From assembly GCA_937897325.1 (NCBI GenBank), contig CALCOY010000009.1:1-64000 (forward strand): a stretch of DNA of 64,000 nt, read 5' to 3'. This DNA is from an uncultured Shimia sp. (GTDB lineage Bacteria > Pseudomonadota > Alphaproteobacteria > Rhodobacterales > Rhodobacteraceae). Every line of letters starts with the position of its first letter. The stretch's first letter is position 1. Below the pieces are notes generated by a model. The model saw only the letters and a list, made by a program, of their open reading frames with translations, was not told the origin of the DNA and did not search any database. Positions 9,426-18,477 of this stretch are shown here, piece by piece. The position numbers were made by a program, and so were the translations under genes.

Positions 9426-10999
9426 TGAGTCGCCTGTAGCAGCAACTTGGTGTAATCCGTCTGCGGCCGGTCAAATAGATCATCCGCAGCACCCTGTTCG
9501 ACCACGTCGCCCTGTTTCATCACCAAGACCTTGTGCGACATGGCGCGGACGACTTTCAGATCATGGCTAATAAACAGATAGGCCAGCCCGTACTTTTCCT
9601 GCAGCCCGCGCAGCAGATCCACGATCTGCACCTGCACGGTCATGTCGAGAGCGCTTGTCGGTTCGTCCAGTACCACCAGTCGCGGACGCAACACCATTGC
9701 CCGCGCAATCGCGATCCGCTGCCGCTGCCCGCCCGAGAATTCATGAGGGTAACGGTCCATCGTTGCAGGATCGAGGCCAACCTCGGCCATCACCTCGGCC
9801 ACCAATTCACGCTTTTCGCGATGCGCATCGACCTTGTGGATGCCCAACCCTTCCGAAATGATCTGCATCGCCGTCATCCGCGGCGAAAGGCTGCCATAAG
9901 GGTCCTGAAAGACAATCTGCATGTCCTTACGCAAACGCCGCAACTGACGCACGGACCATTCGCGAATGTCCTGGCCCATGTAGACCACCCGGCCTTCTGA
10001 TGCGATCAGTCGCATGATCGCCAGCGCCAGCGTCGTCTTGCCAGACCCGCTTTCGCCTACAATACCAACTGTCTCGCCTGCGCGGACTTGCAATGTGGCG
10101 GCATTGACCGCTTTCACATGACCAACCGTGCGCTTGAGCAGGCCCTTCTGGATCGGAAACCAGACCCGCAGTGCGTCCGTTTCGGCCACCACTTCGGCCC
10201 CTGTCCCGACGGGGCCGGGTTGGCCCTTAGGCTCTGCGCTCAGCAGCTTTTGTGTATAAGGATGCTGCGGGTTGTCAAAAATATCGGCTGTCGGACCGGC
10301 CTCTACCACCTCGCCCCGCTGCATGACGCAAACCTTGTCGGCGATGCGCCGCACGATCCCGAGATCGTGGGTGATGAACAAAAGCCCCATACTTTCGCTT
10401 TTCTTCAGCTCCGCCAGCAAGTCGAGAATCTGCGCCTGAATGGTCACGTCCAGCGCCGTTGTCGGCTCATCCGCGATCAGCACGTCGGGCTTGTTGGCCA
10501 GCGCCATCGCGATCATGACCCGCTGGCGCTGCCCGCCAGAAAGCTCGTGCGGATAAGCGTTCAACCGGCTTTCCGCGTCCCGGATCCCGACCTTGTCCAG
10601 CAGTTCCAGGATCCGCCCGCGCGCATCATCGCCCACAACACCCTGATGCAGAGCCAAGCTTTCACCCAATTGCTTTTCAATCGTGTGCAACGGATTGAGA
10701 GAGGTCATCGGTTCCTGAAAGATGAAGCTTATGTCGTTGCCACGCACCTTCCGCAACAGCTTGTCATCAGCACCGATCATCTGCTGACCATCATAAGTGA
10801 CCGAGCCCGACACTTCGGCGCTGTCGCCCAGCAAAGACACGGTCGACAATGCCGAGACCGACTTGCCCGACCCGCTTTCGCCCACCAGCGCGACTGTCTC
10901 GCCCCGGTCCACGCTAAAGGAAACGCTTTTGACCGCGTGGGTCACTGCGCCGTCCTGCCGGAAGCGGACATTCAGGTCCTTTACGTCAAGGAGGCTCAT
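9422..10999 (-). CDS. yejF: Peptide ABC transporter, double ATP-binding protein, YejF type
   Basis: 525 residues with two ABC ATPase domains. The first has [23 protein letters not shown] and the DEPTTALD Walker B segment. The second has [27 protein letters not shown] and DEPTSALD. Both sites look intact. It powers uptake through YejB and YejE. Start ATG 10999 ([10 protein letters not shown]) overlaps the yejE stop by one base (TGATG), so the open frame running to 11107 is not the real start. Last gene of yejABEF. Confidence 0.93.
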   Translation of the reverse strand: MSLLDVKDLNVRFRQDGAVTHAVKSVSFSVDRGETVALVGESGSGKSVSALSTVSLLGDSAEVSGSVTYDGQQMIGADDKLLRKVRGNDISFIFQEPMTSLNPLHTIEKQLGESLALHQGVVGDDARGRILELLDKVGIRDAESRLNAYPHELSGGQRQRVMIAMALANKPDVLIADEPTTALDVTIQAQILDLLAELKKSESMGLLFITHDLGIVRRIADKVCVMQRGEVVEAGPTADIFDNPQHPYTQKLLSAEPKGQPGPVGTGAEVVAETDALRVWFPIQKGLLKRTVGHVKAVNAATLQVRAGETVGIVGESGSGKTTLALAIMRLIASEGRVVYMGQDIREWSVRQLRRLRKDMQIVFQDPYGSLSPRMTAMQIISEGLGIHKVDAHREKRELVAEVMAEVGLDPATMDRYPHEFSGGQRQRIAIARAMVLRPRLVVLDEPTSALDMTVQVQIVDLLRGLQEKYGLAYLFISHDLKVVRAMSHKVLVMKQGDVVEQGAADDLFDRPQTDYTKLLLQATH

Positions 11000-12198
11000 C
11001 AGGAAAACGTCTTTCGCGGATCGAACGCATCCCGGATGCCTTCGAAAATAAAGATCAGCAGGCTTAGCATTATGGCGAAGACGGCAAAGGCTGTGAACGC
11101 CAGCCATGGGGCCTGAAGGTTCTGTTTCGCCTGCAGGGTCAACTCCCCAAGTGACGGGGCAGATGACGGTAAGCCAAAGCCAAGGAAATCCAGAACTGCG
11201 AGGGAAGAGATTGTGCCCGTTACGATGAAGGGCAGCATCGTCAGCGTTGCCACCATCGCATTGGGCAGCATGTGCCGGAACATGATCGTCAGGTTCCCAA
11301 CGCCCAAGGCGCGGGCGGCGCGCACATACTCCAGGTTGCGCGCCCTCAGGAACTCCGCCCGCACCACGCCCACAAGTCCAACCCAGCCAAAAAGCACCAG
11401 CAGGAAGACCAACAACCAGAAACTGCGCCCCAGAACGGCAAACATGATGATGATCACATATAGCGAGGGCGTGGCCGACCAGATCTCAATGATCCGTTGA
11501 AAGATGAGGTCCGTACGCCCGCCAAAAAAGCCCTGCACAGCGCCTGCGATGATCCCGATGACCGCCGATGCGCCGGTGACAATCAGCGTGAACAGAATGG
11601 ATAATCGGAACCCATGGATAACGCGGGCCAATACGTCGCGTTTCGTACCGTCGGTCCCCAGCAAGTTTTCCCCGTTGGGCGGCAGTGGTGCCGCGCCGGG
11701 CCGGTCCACTGCTGTGTCGTAGGAATAGGGGATCAGCGGCCAGATCATCCAGCCCTTCGCAATCTCAGATCCATCGACCAGACCGTCCTGCGAATCCTCG
11801 ATCACGCCTTGGGGATCATCGAAACACGCATCCAAACCGCCCGAGACGATCAGGCATTGTACCTCTGGATCGCGATAGGCGGCCTCGGTCTGGAAATCTC
11901 CGTTAAAACGTGTCTCGGCGTAGAAATTCCAGATCGGTGTGTAATAGTCGCCCCGGTATTGGATCAGGATGGGTTTGTCGTAAGCCAGAAACTCCGCAAA
12001 GAGCGACAGCCCGAACAGGATCCCGAAAATCCAGAGCGACCAATAAGCCCGCCGGTTTTTCTTGAAGTTCCGCCAGCGCCGTTGGTTGAGCGGGGATAAC
12101 GTAAAAAGGCCGCCCTTCGGTTTCGGCGCGGCAGCGGCGGCGGGCTTCGGTTCGGTGACGATGCCGTCATTCAGGCTGGGGTCAGGTTGCGTGGCCAT
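10999..12198 (-). CDS. yejE: Peptide ABC transporter permease, YejE type
   Basis: 399 residues of the DppC/OppC-like permease family. A proline/alanine-rich cytoplasmic N-terminus precedes the first span near residues 52-70. A long periplasmic insertion follows, and the EAA loop lies around VRAARALGVGNLTIMFRHML. The insertion between spans 1 and 2 distinguishes YejE from ordinary DppC. Overlaps yejB by one base (TAATG) and yejF by one base, so the three are translationally coupled. Confidence 0.92.
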   Translation of the reverse strand: MATQPDPSLNDGIVTEPKPAAAAAPKPKGGLFTLSPLNQRRWRNFKKNRRAYWSLWIFGILFGLSLFAEFLAYDKPILIQYRGDYYTPIWNFYAETRFNGDFQTEAAYRDPEVQCLIVSGGLDACFDDPQGVIEDSQDGLVDGSEIAKGWMIWPLIPYSYDTAVDRPGAAPLPPNGENLLGTDGTKRDVLARVIHGFRLSILFTLIVTGASAVIGIIAGAVQGFFGGRTDLIFQRIIEIWSATPSLYVIIIMFAVLGRSFWLLVFLLVLFGWVGLVGVVRAEFLRARNLEYVRAARALGVGNLTIMFRHMLPNAMVATLTMLPFIVTGTISSLAVLDFLGFGLPSSAPSLGELTLQAKQNLQAPWLAFTAFAVFAIMLSLLIFIFEGIRDAFDPRKTFS

Positions 12199-13286
12199 TA
12201 CCCCTCCCGCTTCTCAAAATCGATGCGCGGATCAACCAGCACATACATAAGGTCCGACAGGATCCCCACGATCAGGCCAATCAGGCCAAAGATGTAGAGC
12301 GTTCCGAAAACGATGGGGTAGTCGCGCGCCACCGCTGCCTCGAAGGCCAGACGACCCAGCCCATCCAGCGAGAAGATCGTCTCGATGATCAGGCTGCCCG
12401 AAAAGAAGACGCCGATGAAAACCGCCGGAAAGCCCGCGATCACGATCAGCATCGCGTTGCGGAAGACGTGACCATAGAGCACCCTGCGTTCGGCCAGGCC
12501 CTTCGCGCGCGCAGTCATTACGTATTGCTTCTTGATCTCATCGAGAAAGCTGTTCTTCGTCAGAAGCGTCAGCGTTGCAAAGGCCCCGATGGTCGAAGCG
12601 ATGACCGGCAGTGTGATGTGCCAGAAATAGTCCGCGATCTTGGCACCCCAACTCAGGCTGTCCCAATTGTCCGACGTCAGACCGCGCAGGGGGAAGATCT
12701 GGAAATACGACCCACCCGCAAAGAGAACCAGCAGCAGAATACCGAAAAGAAAACCGGGGATCGCATAGCCCGCAATGATGATCCCGCTGGTCCATGTGTC
12801 GAAGGAGGAACCGTCCCGCACCGCCTTGCGAATGCCGAGCGGGATCGAGATCAGATAGGCGATAAGCGTTGACCACAGCCCCAGAGAGATCGAAACCGGC
12901 ATCTTTTCGAGCACAAGGTCGATCACGCCGATAGATCGGAAATAGCTCTCTCCGAAATCGAACTGCATGTAATTCCAGACCATGTTGAAAAACCGCTGCA
13001 CCGGTGGCTTGTCAAAGCCGAATTCACGCTCCAACTCTTCGATGAATTCCGGCGGTAAGCCGCGCGCGCCCACGTATTCGCTCTGGGCATTGCCCAGATC
13101 CGCGGCGCCCGCATCCTCATTGCCCCCGGCAAAACCACCGAACACATCCCCGCCACCCTGCGCCCGCGCGATGGCCTGTTCGACCGGACCGCCCGGCACA
13201 AACTGGGTCAACGTGAAGTTGACCAGCAGGATGCCGAACAGCGTCGGGATGACCAGCAAAAGCCGCCGAAGGATGTAGGCGGACAT
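12198..13286 (-). CDS. yejB: Peptide ABC transporter permease, YejB type
   Basis: 362 residues of the DppB/OppB permease family, starting [20 protein letters not shown] as is usual. About six spans, with a YejB-type periplasmic insertion (residues about 40-95, rich in G, D and N) and the EAA loop near [20 protein letters not shown]. It begins six bases after yejA. Confidence 0.92.
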   Translation of the reverse strand: MSAYILRRLLLVIPTLFGILLVNFTLTQFVPGGPVEQAIARAQGGGDVFGGFAGGNEDAGAADLGNAQSEYVGARGLPPEFIEELEREFGFDKPPVQRFFNMVWNYMQFDFGESYFRSIGVIDLVLEKMPVSISLGLWSTLIAYLISIPLGIRKAVRDGSSFDTWTSGIIIAGYAIPGFLFGILLLVLFAGGSYFQIFPLRGLTSDNWDSLSWGAKIADYFWHITLPVIASTIGAFATLTLLTKNSFLDEIKKQYVMTARAKGLAERRVLYGHVFRNAMLIVIAGFPAVFIGVFFSGSLIIETIFSLDGLGRLAFEAAVARDYPIVFGTLYIFGLIGLIVGILSDLMYVLVDPRIDFEKREG

Positions 13287-13292
13287 ATGCGT

Positions 13293-15254
13293 TTACCTCA
13301 GCGCACCGGCCGACCGCAATTCGGCGGCCTTGTCTTCGATGAACCACCAGAAATCCATGTAGCCCAGGAAGTAGGGCGGCATCTTCTCCGGCCGTCCGTA
13401 CATGTCATAATAGGCCACCCAGTGATCGTCATTGTACCAGACCGGCACCAGCGCGAATTCGTAGCGCAGCGCCCGATCAAGCGCCTGCATCGCGGCAAGC
13501 TCTTCTTCCTTGCTGCCCGCCAGAAGCGCCTTGTCGATGATCTGATCGACCAGCGGACTTGCCAGCCCGGCCGGGTTGAAAAGCGAATACTCCGCCGCCT
13601 CGGATCCGAACAATTGCCGCAAACCCGTCCCCGGTTCGAGTATTGGGTAGTAGCCGCCAAAAATCAGGTCGTAGTCCCGGTCGCGCCTGCGCGAGGTGAA
13701 TTGCGCGCCGTCCACGACCTCAAAATTCACATCCACACCCAGCTTTTCGACATTCGAGACGTAGTTTTCGAAGATCCCGCGCGCAGAGGCCGAGCTTTGT
13801 GCATTGAACAGGAACGTGATCCGCAAAGGCCGTCCATCCGGCCCCACCCGTGTGCCATTGTCACTGACGGTGTAGCCGGCCTCATCCAACAACCGCATCG
13901 CCTGGCGGGCATTTCGTCTGTCAAACAGACGCTCCGGGTTCGAGGTGTGTGCCGTCCGCACCTCCTCTTCCAGCAACTCCGCAGGGACGATGTCGCCAAG
14001 CGATTGCAGGAATTCCAGTTCCGACCCCTCGGGCACACCCGTCGCCATCACTGGCGTGTCCTGACTGAAGGACACCCGCTGTTTGAAGAGACCATATTGC
14101 AAGCTGTCATTCGTCCATTCGAAGTTGTAGGCCAGCGCCAATGCCTCGCGCACCCGCTTGTCCTTCATCACCTCGCGGCCGAGGTTGAAGACAATGCCTG
14201 TCGGCACAGCCGGCGCCCCATCCGGCAGTTCTTCCCGCACAATCTGGCCAGCATTGGCCTTCGGGAAATCATACTGCGTAGCCCACCGGCGGCTGTTGCC
14301 TTCGACGTTGAAGGTGTATTCGCCCGCCTTGAACGCCTCGAAAGCCGCCGTATCGTCGCCAAAATACTCAACTCGGATCGTGTCGAAGTTGTTGCGCCCC
14401 ACATTGAAAGGCAGATCCTTTGCCCAGTAGTTTTCGTTCCGCGTGTAGGTGATGCGCCGGTTGATATCGATCGCACCCAGCATGTAGGCCCCCGATCCCG
14501 GAGAGATCTCAAGACGGCTCTCATCCAGCATCGCGCCCGTCTCTTCGTACCATTTCTGCGAAAATACCGGCACCGTCCCCACTTGGTTGATAAGGCTTCG
14601 GCGCGAGATATCATCAGAAAAGTAGAACTTGATCGTGTGATCGTCGATCACCTCGTAACTTGGCACCCGTTTCTTGACCGCTTCAGCGTATGATTTTAGC
14701 CCTTGCTCCAGAAACAGGTTGTGGCTGAAGCCGACATCATGCGCCGTTAGCGGTGTGCCATCCGAAAACTGGGCCTCGGGCCGCATGTAGAAGATTACCC
14801 ACTCCTTGCCGGGTGGATATTCCAGCCGCTCGCAAAGCAGGCAATATAGCTCGCCCAGAACATCCGCTGGGGCCGTCGCCGGATCCACGTTGCTCGCTGT
14901 CGGCGCTTCGCCCAGCAGGCTTTCATACATAATTGTGCTCAGCCCCGGCGCACGACCCTTCCGGCTGTAAGGGTTCATGGAATCGAACGTGCCCACCGCG
15001 CCAATCGCGATTTCCCCCCCTTTCGGCGCTTCGGGATTGACGTAGTTGAATTGCGTATAGTCCGCCGGATAGCTCAGATTGCCGTAGAACGAATAACCAT
15101 GTGATACGATCAGCTCTTCATGGTCTGCCGCCCGCGCCGTGCCCGCCGCCAGCCCAAGGATGAGCCAGAATGCAAAAACACACCACCAGCGTCGTCTCTC
15201 ATGATCGTCAATGTGTCGAACCAAAACGCGCGCTTGTGGTTTTTGCATCGGCAT
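13293..15254 (-). CDS. yejA: Extracellular solute-binding protein family 5, YejA type
   Basis: 653 residues with an N-terminal signal segment (hydrophobic core about 23-37, probable cleavage after TARA). The SBP_bac_5 fold is supported by LTAHDVGFSHNLF and by SRKGRAPGLSTIMYESL. In the YejABEF system this periplasmic protein delivers oligopeptides or microcin C-like compounds; the actual ligand here is unknown. Start ATG 15254 with GGAGG six bases upstream. First gene of the operon. Confidence 0.92.
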   Translation of the reverse strand: MPMQKPQARVLVRHIDDHERRRWWCVFAFWLILGLAAGTARAADHEELIVSHGYSFYGNLSYPADYTQFNYVNPEAPKGGEIAIGAVGTFDSMNPYSRKGRAPGLSTIMYESLLGEAPTASNVDPATAPADVLGELYCLLCERLEYPPGKEWVIFYMRPEAQFSDGTPLTAHDVGFSHNLFLEQGLKSYAEAVKKRVPSYEVIDDHTIKFYFSDDISRRSLINQVGTVPVFSQKWYEETGAMLDESRLEISPGSGAYMLGAIDINRRITYTRNENYWAKDLPFNVGRNNFDTIRVEYFGDDTAAFEAFKAGEYTFNVEGNSRRWATQYDFPKANAGQIVREELPDGAPAVPTGIVFNLGREVMKDKRVREALALAYNFEWTNDSLQYGLFKQRVSFSQDTPVMATGVPEGSELEFLQSLGDIVPAELLEEEVRTAHTSNPERLFDRRNARQAMRLLDEAGYTVSDNGTRVGPDGRPLRITFLFNAQSSASARGIFENYVSNVEKLGVDVNFEVVDGAQFTSRRRDRDYDLIFGGYYPILEPGTGLRQLFGSEAAEYSLFNPAGLASPLVDQIIDKALLAGSKEEELAAMQALDRALRYEFALVPVWYNDDHWVAYYDMYGRPEKMPPYFLGYMDFWWFIEDKAAELRSAGALR

Positions 15255-15361
15255 ATCCTCCTGATGGGCTTTTCAGCCAGGGCTAGGCGTAAAGCTAATC
15301 GGCCCGCGCAATTATGCAACTTGCGATGTCGTGAGTGTGTATAGCAGCGCGATTTACATGC

Positions 15362-15389
15362 AAAAAGGCCGCGCTTTGTCGGCGCGGCC
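15362..15389 (-). terminator. Rho-independent terminator of the cytochrome c gene
   Basis: Perfect 8-bp stem GGCCGCGC/GCGCGGCC (15367-15374 with 15382-15389). On the minus strand it is followed by five T. It begins about 20 bases after the cytochrome c stop codon. Confidence 0.85.
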
Positions 15390-15409
15390 CTGCAAAACAG
15401 CCTGCGGTG

Positions 15410-15925
15410 TCAGTTGTCTACGCTGTCGAGATAGGCAATCAGGTTCGCCCGATCCTCAACATCGCGCAGGCCGTTATACGCCATCGACGTGCCAGGCGCC
15501 CATTGACGCGGTGCCTCGAGGAAGGCGTTCAGGTTCTCGGGCGTCCAAACATCCGCCGCTTCGGACAAGGCGCCGGAATAGCTCGCGTAGCCCTCCGCTG
15601 CACCAATGTCGCGCCCCACAACGCCGTGCAGATAGGGACCAACAGCGTTCGCGCCTGCTTCCAGCTTGTGACACGCGCTGCACTGCCGGAACACGCGGGC
15701 GCCATCATCAACGCTGGCCGCTGCCAGAACTTCCTCGAATGGCACTTCTTCTTCGGCTTCCGCCGTTTCAGTCTCTTCCACCCCGGTATCGATCGAATAG
15801 GACTGCTCGCCGCCATGCGTTCCCACATGATAAAGTTCTTTTGCCGCCCATTGGCCAAGCAGAAAGATCAAGAGCGACCCGCACAGGCCAGCCGTGATCT
15901 TGGTGAAAGTCATCGTGTCAAACAT
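15410..15925 (-). CDS. Membrane-anchored cytochrome c (cytochrome cy-like)
   Basis: 171 residues: an uncleaved N-terminal anchor (about 10-27), an acidic linker rich in E, T and A (about 48-65), then a class I cytochrome c domain. The heme motif is CSACH at 82-86, with a distal Met in PGTSMAY near 148. This layout matches the cytochrome cy/c552 family that carries electrons from the bc1 complex to terminal oxidases, so cbb3 oxidase is a plausible partner. Start ATG 15925; the longer frame to 16105 overlaps the divergent pheA promoter and has no family support. Confidence 0.88.
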   Translation of the reverse strand: MFDTMTFTKITAGLCGSLLIFLLGQWAAKELYHVGTHGGEQSYSIDTGVEETETAEAEEEVPFEEVLAAASVDDGARVFRQCSACHKLEAGANAVGPYLHGVVGRDIGAAEGYASYSGALSEAADVWTPENLNAFLEAPRQWAPGTSMAYNGLRDVEDRANLIAYLDSVDN

Positions 15926-16057
15926 ACTGTTCTTTGCGTCCGTCTGGGTTGCTTTGGCCGGGTATCTATGGGTTTCACTTCGGCCTGGCAAGGTGTACGA
16001 AGCGCGACCAAACGCCCGGCATGTTCGTGTCGGCAGAAAGTAGGGCGGGACAGGCCA

Positions 16058-16888
16058 ATGACAATACGAATAGCCTTCCAGGGCGATCTGGGCGCCTATG
16101 GTCATGAGGCCTGCCTAAAGACCCATCCCGACGCGACCCCGGTGCCCTGCACGGCCTTCGAAGACGTCATAAATACCGTAAAAAGCGGCAAGGCAGATCT
16201 GGCGATGCTGCCAGTTGAGAACACCACATATGGACGCGTGGCCGATATCCATCGTCTGTTGCCCGAAAGCGGATTGCACATCATCGACGAGGCATTCGTG
16301 CGCGTGCGCATCAGCCTGATGGCCCTGCCTGGGCAGACATTGGACGACATTCGACATGTCCGCGCGCATCTGGTGCTGATCCCGCAGGCCCGCAAATTTC
16401 TGGATGCACACGGTATCACTGCGGAACCAGCAGCAGACAGCGCCGGGGCTGCCGCCGACATTGCGCAGAATAGTGTGCTTGGTTTGGGAGCACTGGCTTC
16501 GGCTGTGGCCGCAGATATCCATGGGCTCGACATCCTGGCACGAGACATCGAGGACCAGCACCACAACACGACGCGCTTTTTGCTCATGGCGCCCGCGCTT
16601 GATCAAACGCGGCGAGGCGACACGATGCTGACAACCTTCGTATTCGAAGTACGCAACATCCCGGCCGCGCTTTACAAGGCCATGGGTGGCTTTGCGACCA
16701 ACGGCGTCAACATGACCAAGCTGGAAAGCTACATGGTGGGCGGGGCCTTCACCGCCACGCAGTTCTATGCTGATATCGAAGGCCATCCAGAAGACCCACC
16801 CGTCCAGCGCGCCTTGGAAGAGTTGGCTTATTTCACCAATCGTCTCGATATCTTGGGCGTTTATCCCGCCGCCGAAGGTCGCGATTAG
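16058..16888 (+). CDS. pheA: Prephenate dehydratase
   Basis: 276 residues. The N-terminal dehydratase domain carries the catalytic TTRF motif at 171-174 and the PVENTTYGRV segment near 52. The C-terminal ACT domain (from about 193) contains GGFATNGVNMTKLES, the phenylalanine-binding region. It converts prephenate to phenylpyruvate in phenylalanine synthesis, and feedback inhibition by phenylalanine is expected. There is no fused chorismate mutase. Start ATG 16058; a longer open frame from 15335 runs over the divergent cytochrome c gene. The stop overlaps the convergent SRPBCC gene by four bases. Confidence 0.95.
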   Translation: MTIRIAFQGDLGAYGHEACLKTHPDATPVPCTAFEDVINTVKSGKADLAMLPVENTTYGRVADIHRLLPESGLHIIDEAFVRVRISLMALPGQTLDDIRHVRAHLVLIPQARKFLDAHGITAEPAADSAGAAADIAQNSVLGLGALASAVAADIHGLDILARDIEDQHHNTTRFLLMAPALDQTRRGDTMLTTFVFEVRNIPAALYKAMGGFATNGVNMTKLESYMVGGAFTATQFYADIEGHPEDPPVQRALEELAYFTNRLDILGVYPAAEGRD

Positions 16889-17349
16889 GCGCTTCGATAG
16901 CTTTCCTCGACCCGAGCGCCGAAATCGGCGACCCGCTGCTTGAACCGCCTGCTGACCGACCCCTTGGCCAGCCGAATCGATTGGATCATCAAACGTGCGG
17001 CCAATGTCTTGGGCGACACATCCAGACTGACAGAGAGCCGCGTCATCCGGGGCGAAAGAGCCATCAGATTGATCAGAAACTCACCATAGATCCCATTGGA
17101 GACCGAGATCACCTTTATCGCCCGCGGTCGGTCGAATTCCGTCATCTCCAGGGTCAGATGCCGCATCCGCCCGCGCATTTCGAATGACACTGCCCAGCGC
17201 ATGCCGATCCCGGCGGCGGGTATGTCGTCAAGGCGTTGCACCTCGGCACCGCGCCGCATGGCCGAGCGTTCAAACCGTTCGAACCGGCAAAGCTGTTCGA
17301 ACACGAAATCCGCCGGTGCTTCGATGTCCTCGCGGCTCGAAAACTTCAC
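16885..17349 (-). CDS. SRPBCC (START-like) family protein
   Basis: 154 residues beginning MKFSSREDIEAPADFVFEQL, the usual first strand and helix of the SRPBCC/polyketide cyclase fold, which binds hydrophobic ligands in a deep pocket. No signal peptide. Ligand and role are unknown. It starts four bases after nudC and probably shares its transcript. Confidence 0.8.
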   Translation of the reverse strand: MKFSSREDIEAPADFVFEQLCRFERFERSAMRRGAEVQRLDDIPAAGIGMRWAVSFEMRGRMRHLTLEMTEFDRPRAIKVISVSNGIYGEFLINLMALSPRMTRLSVSLDVSPKTLAARLMIQSIRLAKGSVSRRFKQRVADFGARVEESYRSA

Positions 17350-17353
17350 CCCA

Positions 17354-18322
17354 TCACTCCAGCGTGTCAGCCAGCCAGTTCTCGATCAGAAAATGCGCAA
17401 TGGCCCCCTTCCGAGCTGGCAGCATTGCCGTGGAGTTGCCCGCGAAGACATCCATCATCGCTTCCCGCGTGACCCAGATCGCATCCTCGATTTCCTTCGG
17501 GTCGATGTGGATCTCTTCACTCGTCGCCTCTCCGCGGCATCCGAACATCAGCGAGGATGGAAAGGGCCAGGGCTGGCTCGCCAGATAATCCACATGCCCT
17601 ACATGAACACCCGCTTCCTCAAAAACCTCGCGTCGTACGGCGGCTTCCAGCGTCTCACCGGGCTCCACGAACCCGGCAAGCAGAGAATACATCCCCTCAG
17701 GCCAACCCGGTGAGCGGCCCATCAACACCGAGTTCCCCCGCAGGATCAACATTATGACCACCGGGTCCGTGCGCGGAAAATGATGCGCCCCGCAGGCAGG
17801 GCATTTGCGCTGCCAGCCACCATGCGCGATCTCTGTCCGGCCGCCGCACCGCGCGCAGAAGCCGTGCGTTTCGTGCCAGCCAAGCACCGCCTTGGCCGTT
17901 GCCGCCAGCTCGGCGTCACGCGGGCTTAACCATGTCATGATCCGCCGCAATTCCGCAAAGACCATTGGCGCCCGAAGCGCAGGATGCTGCTGCTCGGTGG
18001 GATCCAGAAAGGCACCCACCTGTTGTAGATCCTGGTTGTTTGGCTCCCACGCGCTTAGATCCACCCCGAAAACCGGGACACCGTCTTCCCGGCCCAGAAA
18101 GATCTGCAATCCTGCATCCTGCTCAATCACCGGGTGATCCATGGGCAACCGCGCCAAGGTCGCAGGACGTTCGCGCAGGATCAGCGGTTTGCCCCGCCAC
18201 ATCAGAACGGCGCGTGCCGCCGGATCCGCTGCGGCTGCGTCCAGTGCCGCCTTGTCCCCCCTGATCTGATCCGCCCGATCAAGCCCCGAGCCCCCGAATG
18301 TCACCGTTTCCGCATGGCGCAT
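17354..18322 (-). CDS. nudC: NAD(+) diphosphatase / decapping Nudix hydrolase NudC
   Basis: 322 residues. The N-terminal domain is followed by a zinc ribbon (CARCGG and CPACGAHHFPRTDP) and a Nudix box (GFVEPGETLEAAVRREVFEE). The family-specific SQPWPFPSSLM motif lies after it. NudC hydrolyses NADH/NAD and can remove NAD caps from RNA. Start ATG 18322 with AAGGAAG upstream; the longer frame to 18424 is not supported. Divergent from the phosphoesterase at 18478. Confidence 0.95.
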   Translation of the reverse strand: MRHAETVTFGGSGLDRADQIRGDKAALDAAAADPAARAVLMWRGKPLILRERPATLARLPMDHPVIEQDAGLQIFLGREDGVPVFGVDLSAWEPNNQDLQQVGAFLDPTEQQHPALRAPMVFAELRRIMTWLSPRDAELAATAKAVLGWHETHGFCARCGGRTEIAHGGWQRKCPACGAHHFPRTDPVVIMLILRGNSVLMGRSPGWPEGMYSLLAGFVEPGETLEAAVRREVFEEAGVHVGHVDYLASQPWPFPSSLMFGCRGEATSEEIHIDPKEIEDAIWVTREAMMDVFAGNSTAMLPARKGAIAHFLIENWLADTLE

Positions 18323-18477
18323 ATTGTCTTCCTTGTCCCTGCGCGCAGCCTTGGCATGCGAAATGTCGGGGTGCAATCCCGGGCATGCTTGGTCTATATG
18401 CAATTTCAGGTAGAGCGCACCCAAAGATCCTCGCGAAAATGGAACTTGAGGCAGCGCTGGAATGAGGGGACGTATCT

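Noticed and set aside
13287-14693. Long open frame of 468 codons on the plus strand
   Set aside because: It is antisense to yejA, rich in His and Arg as expected of a shadow frame, and has no family features.
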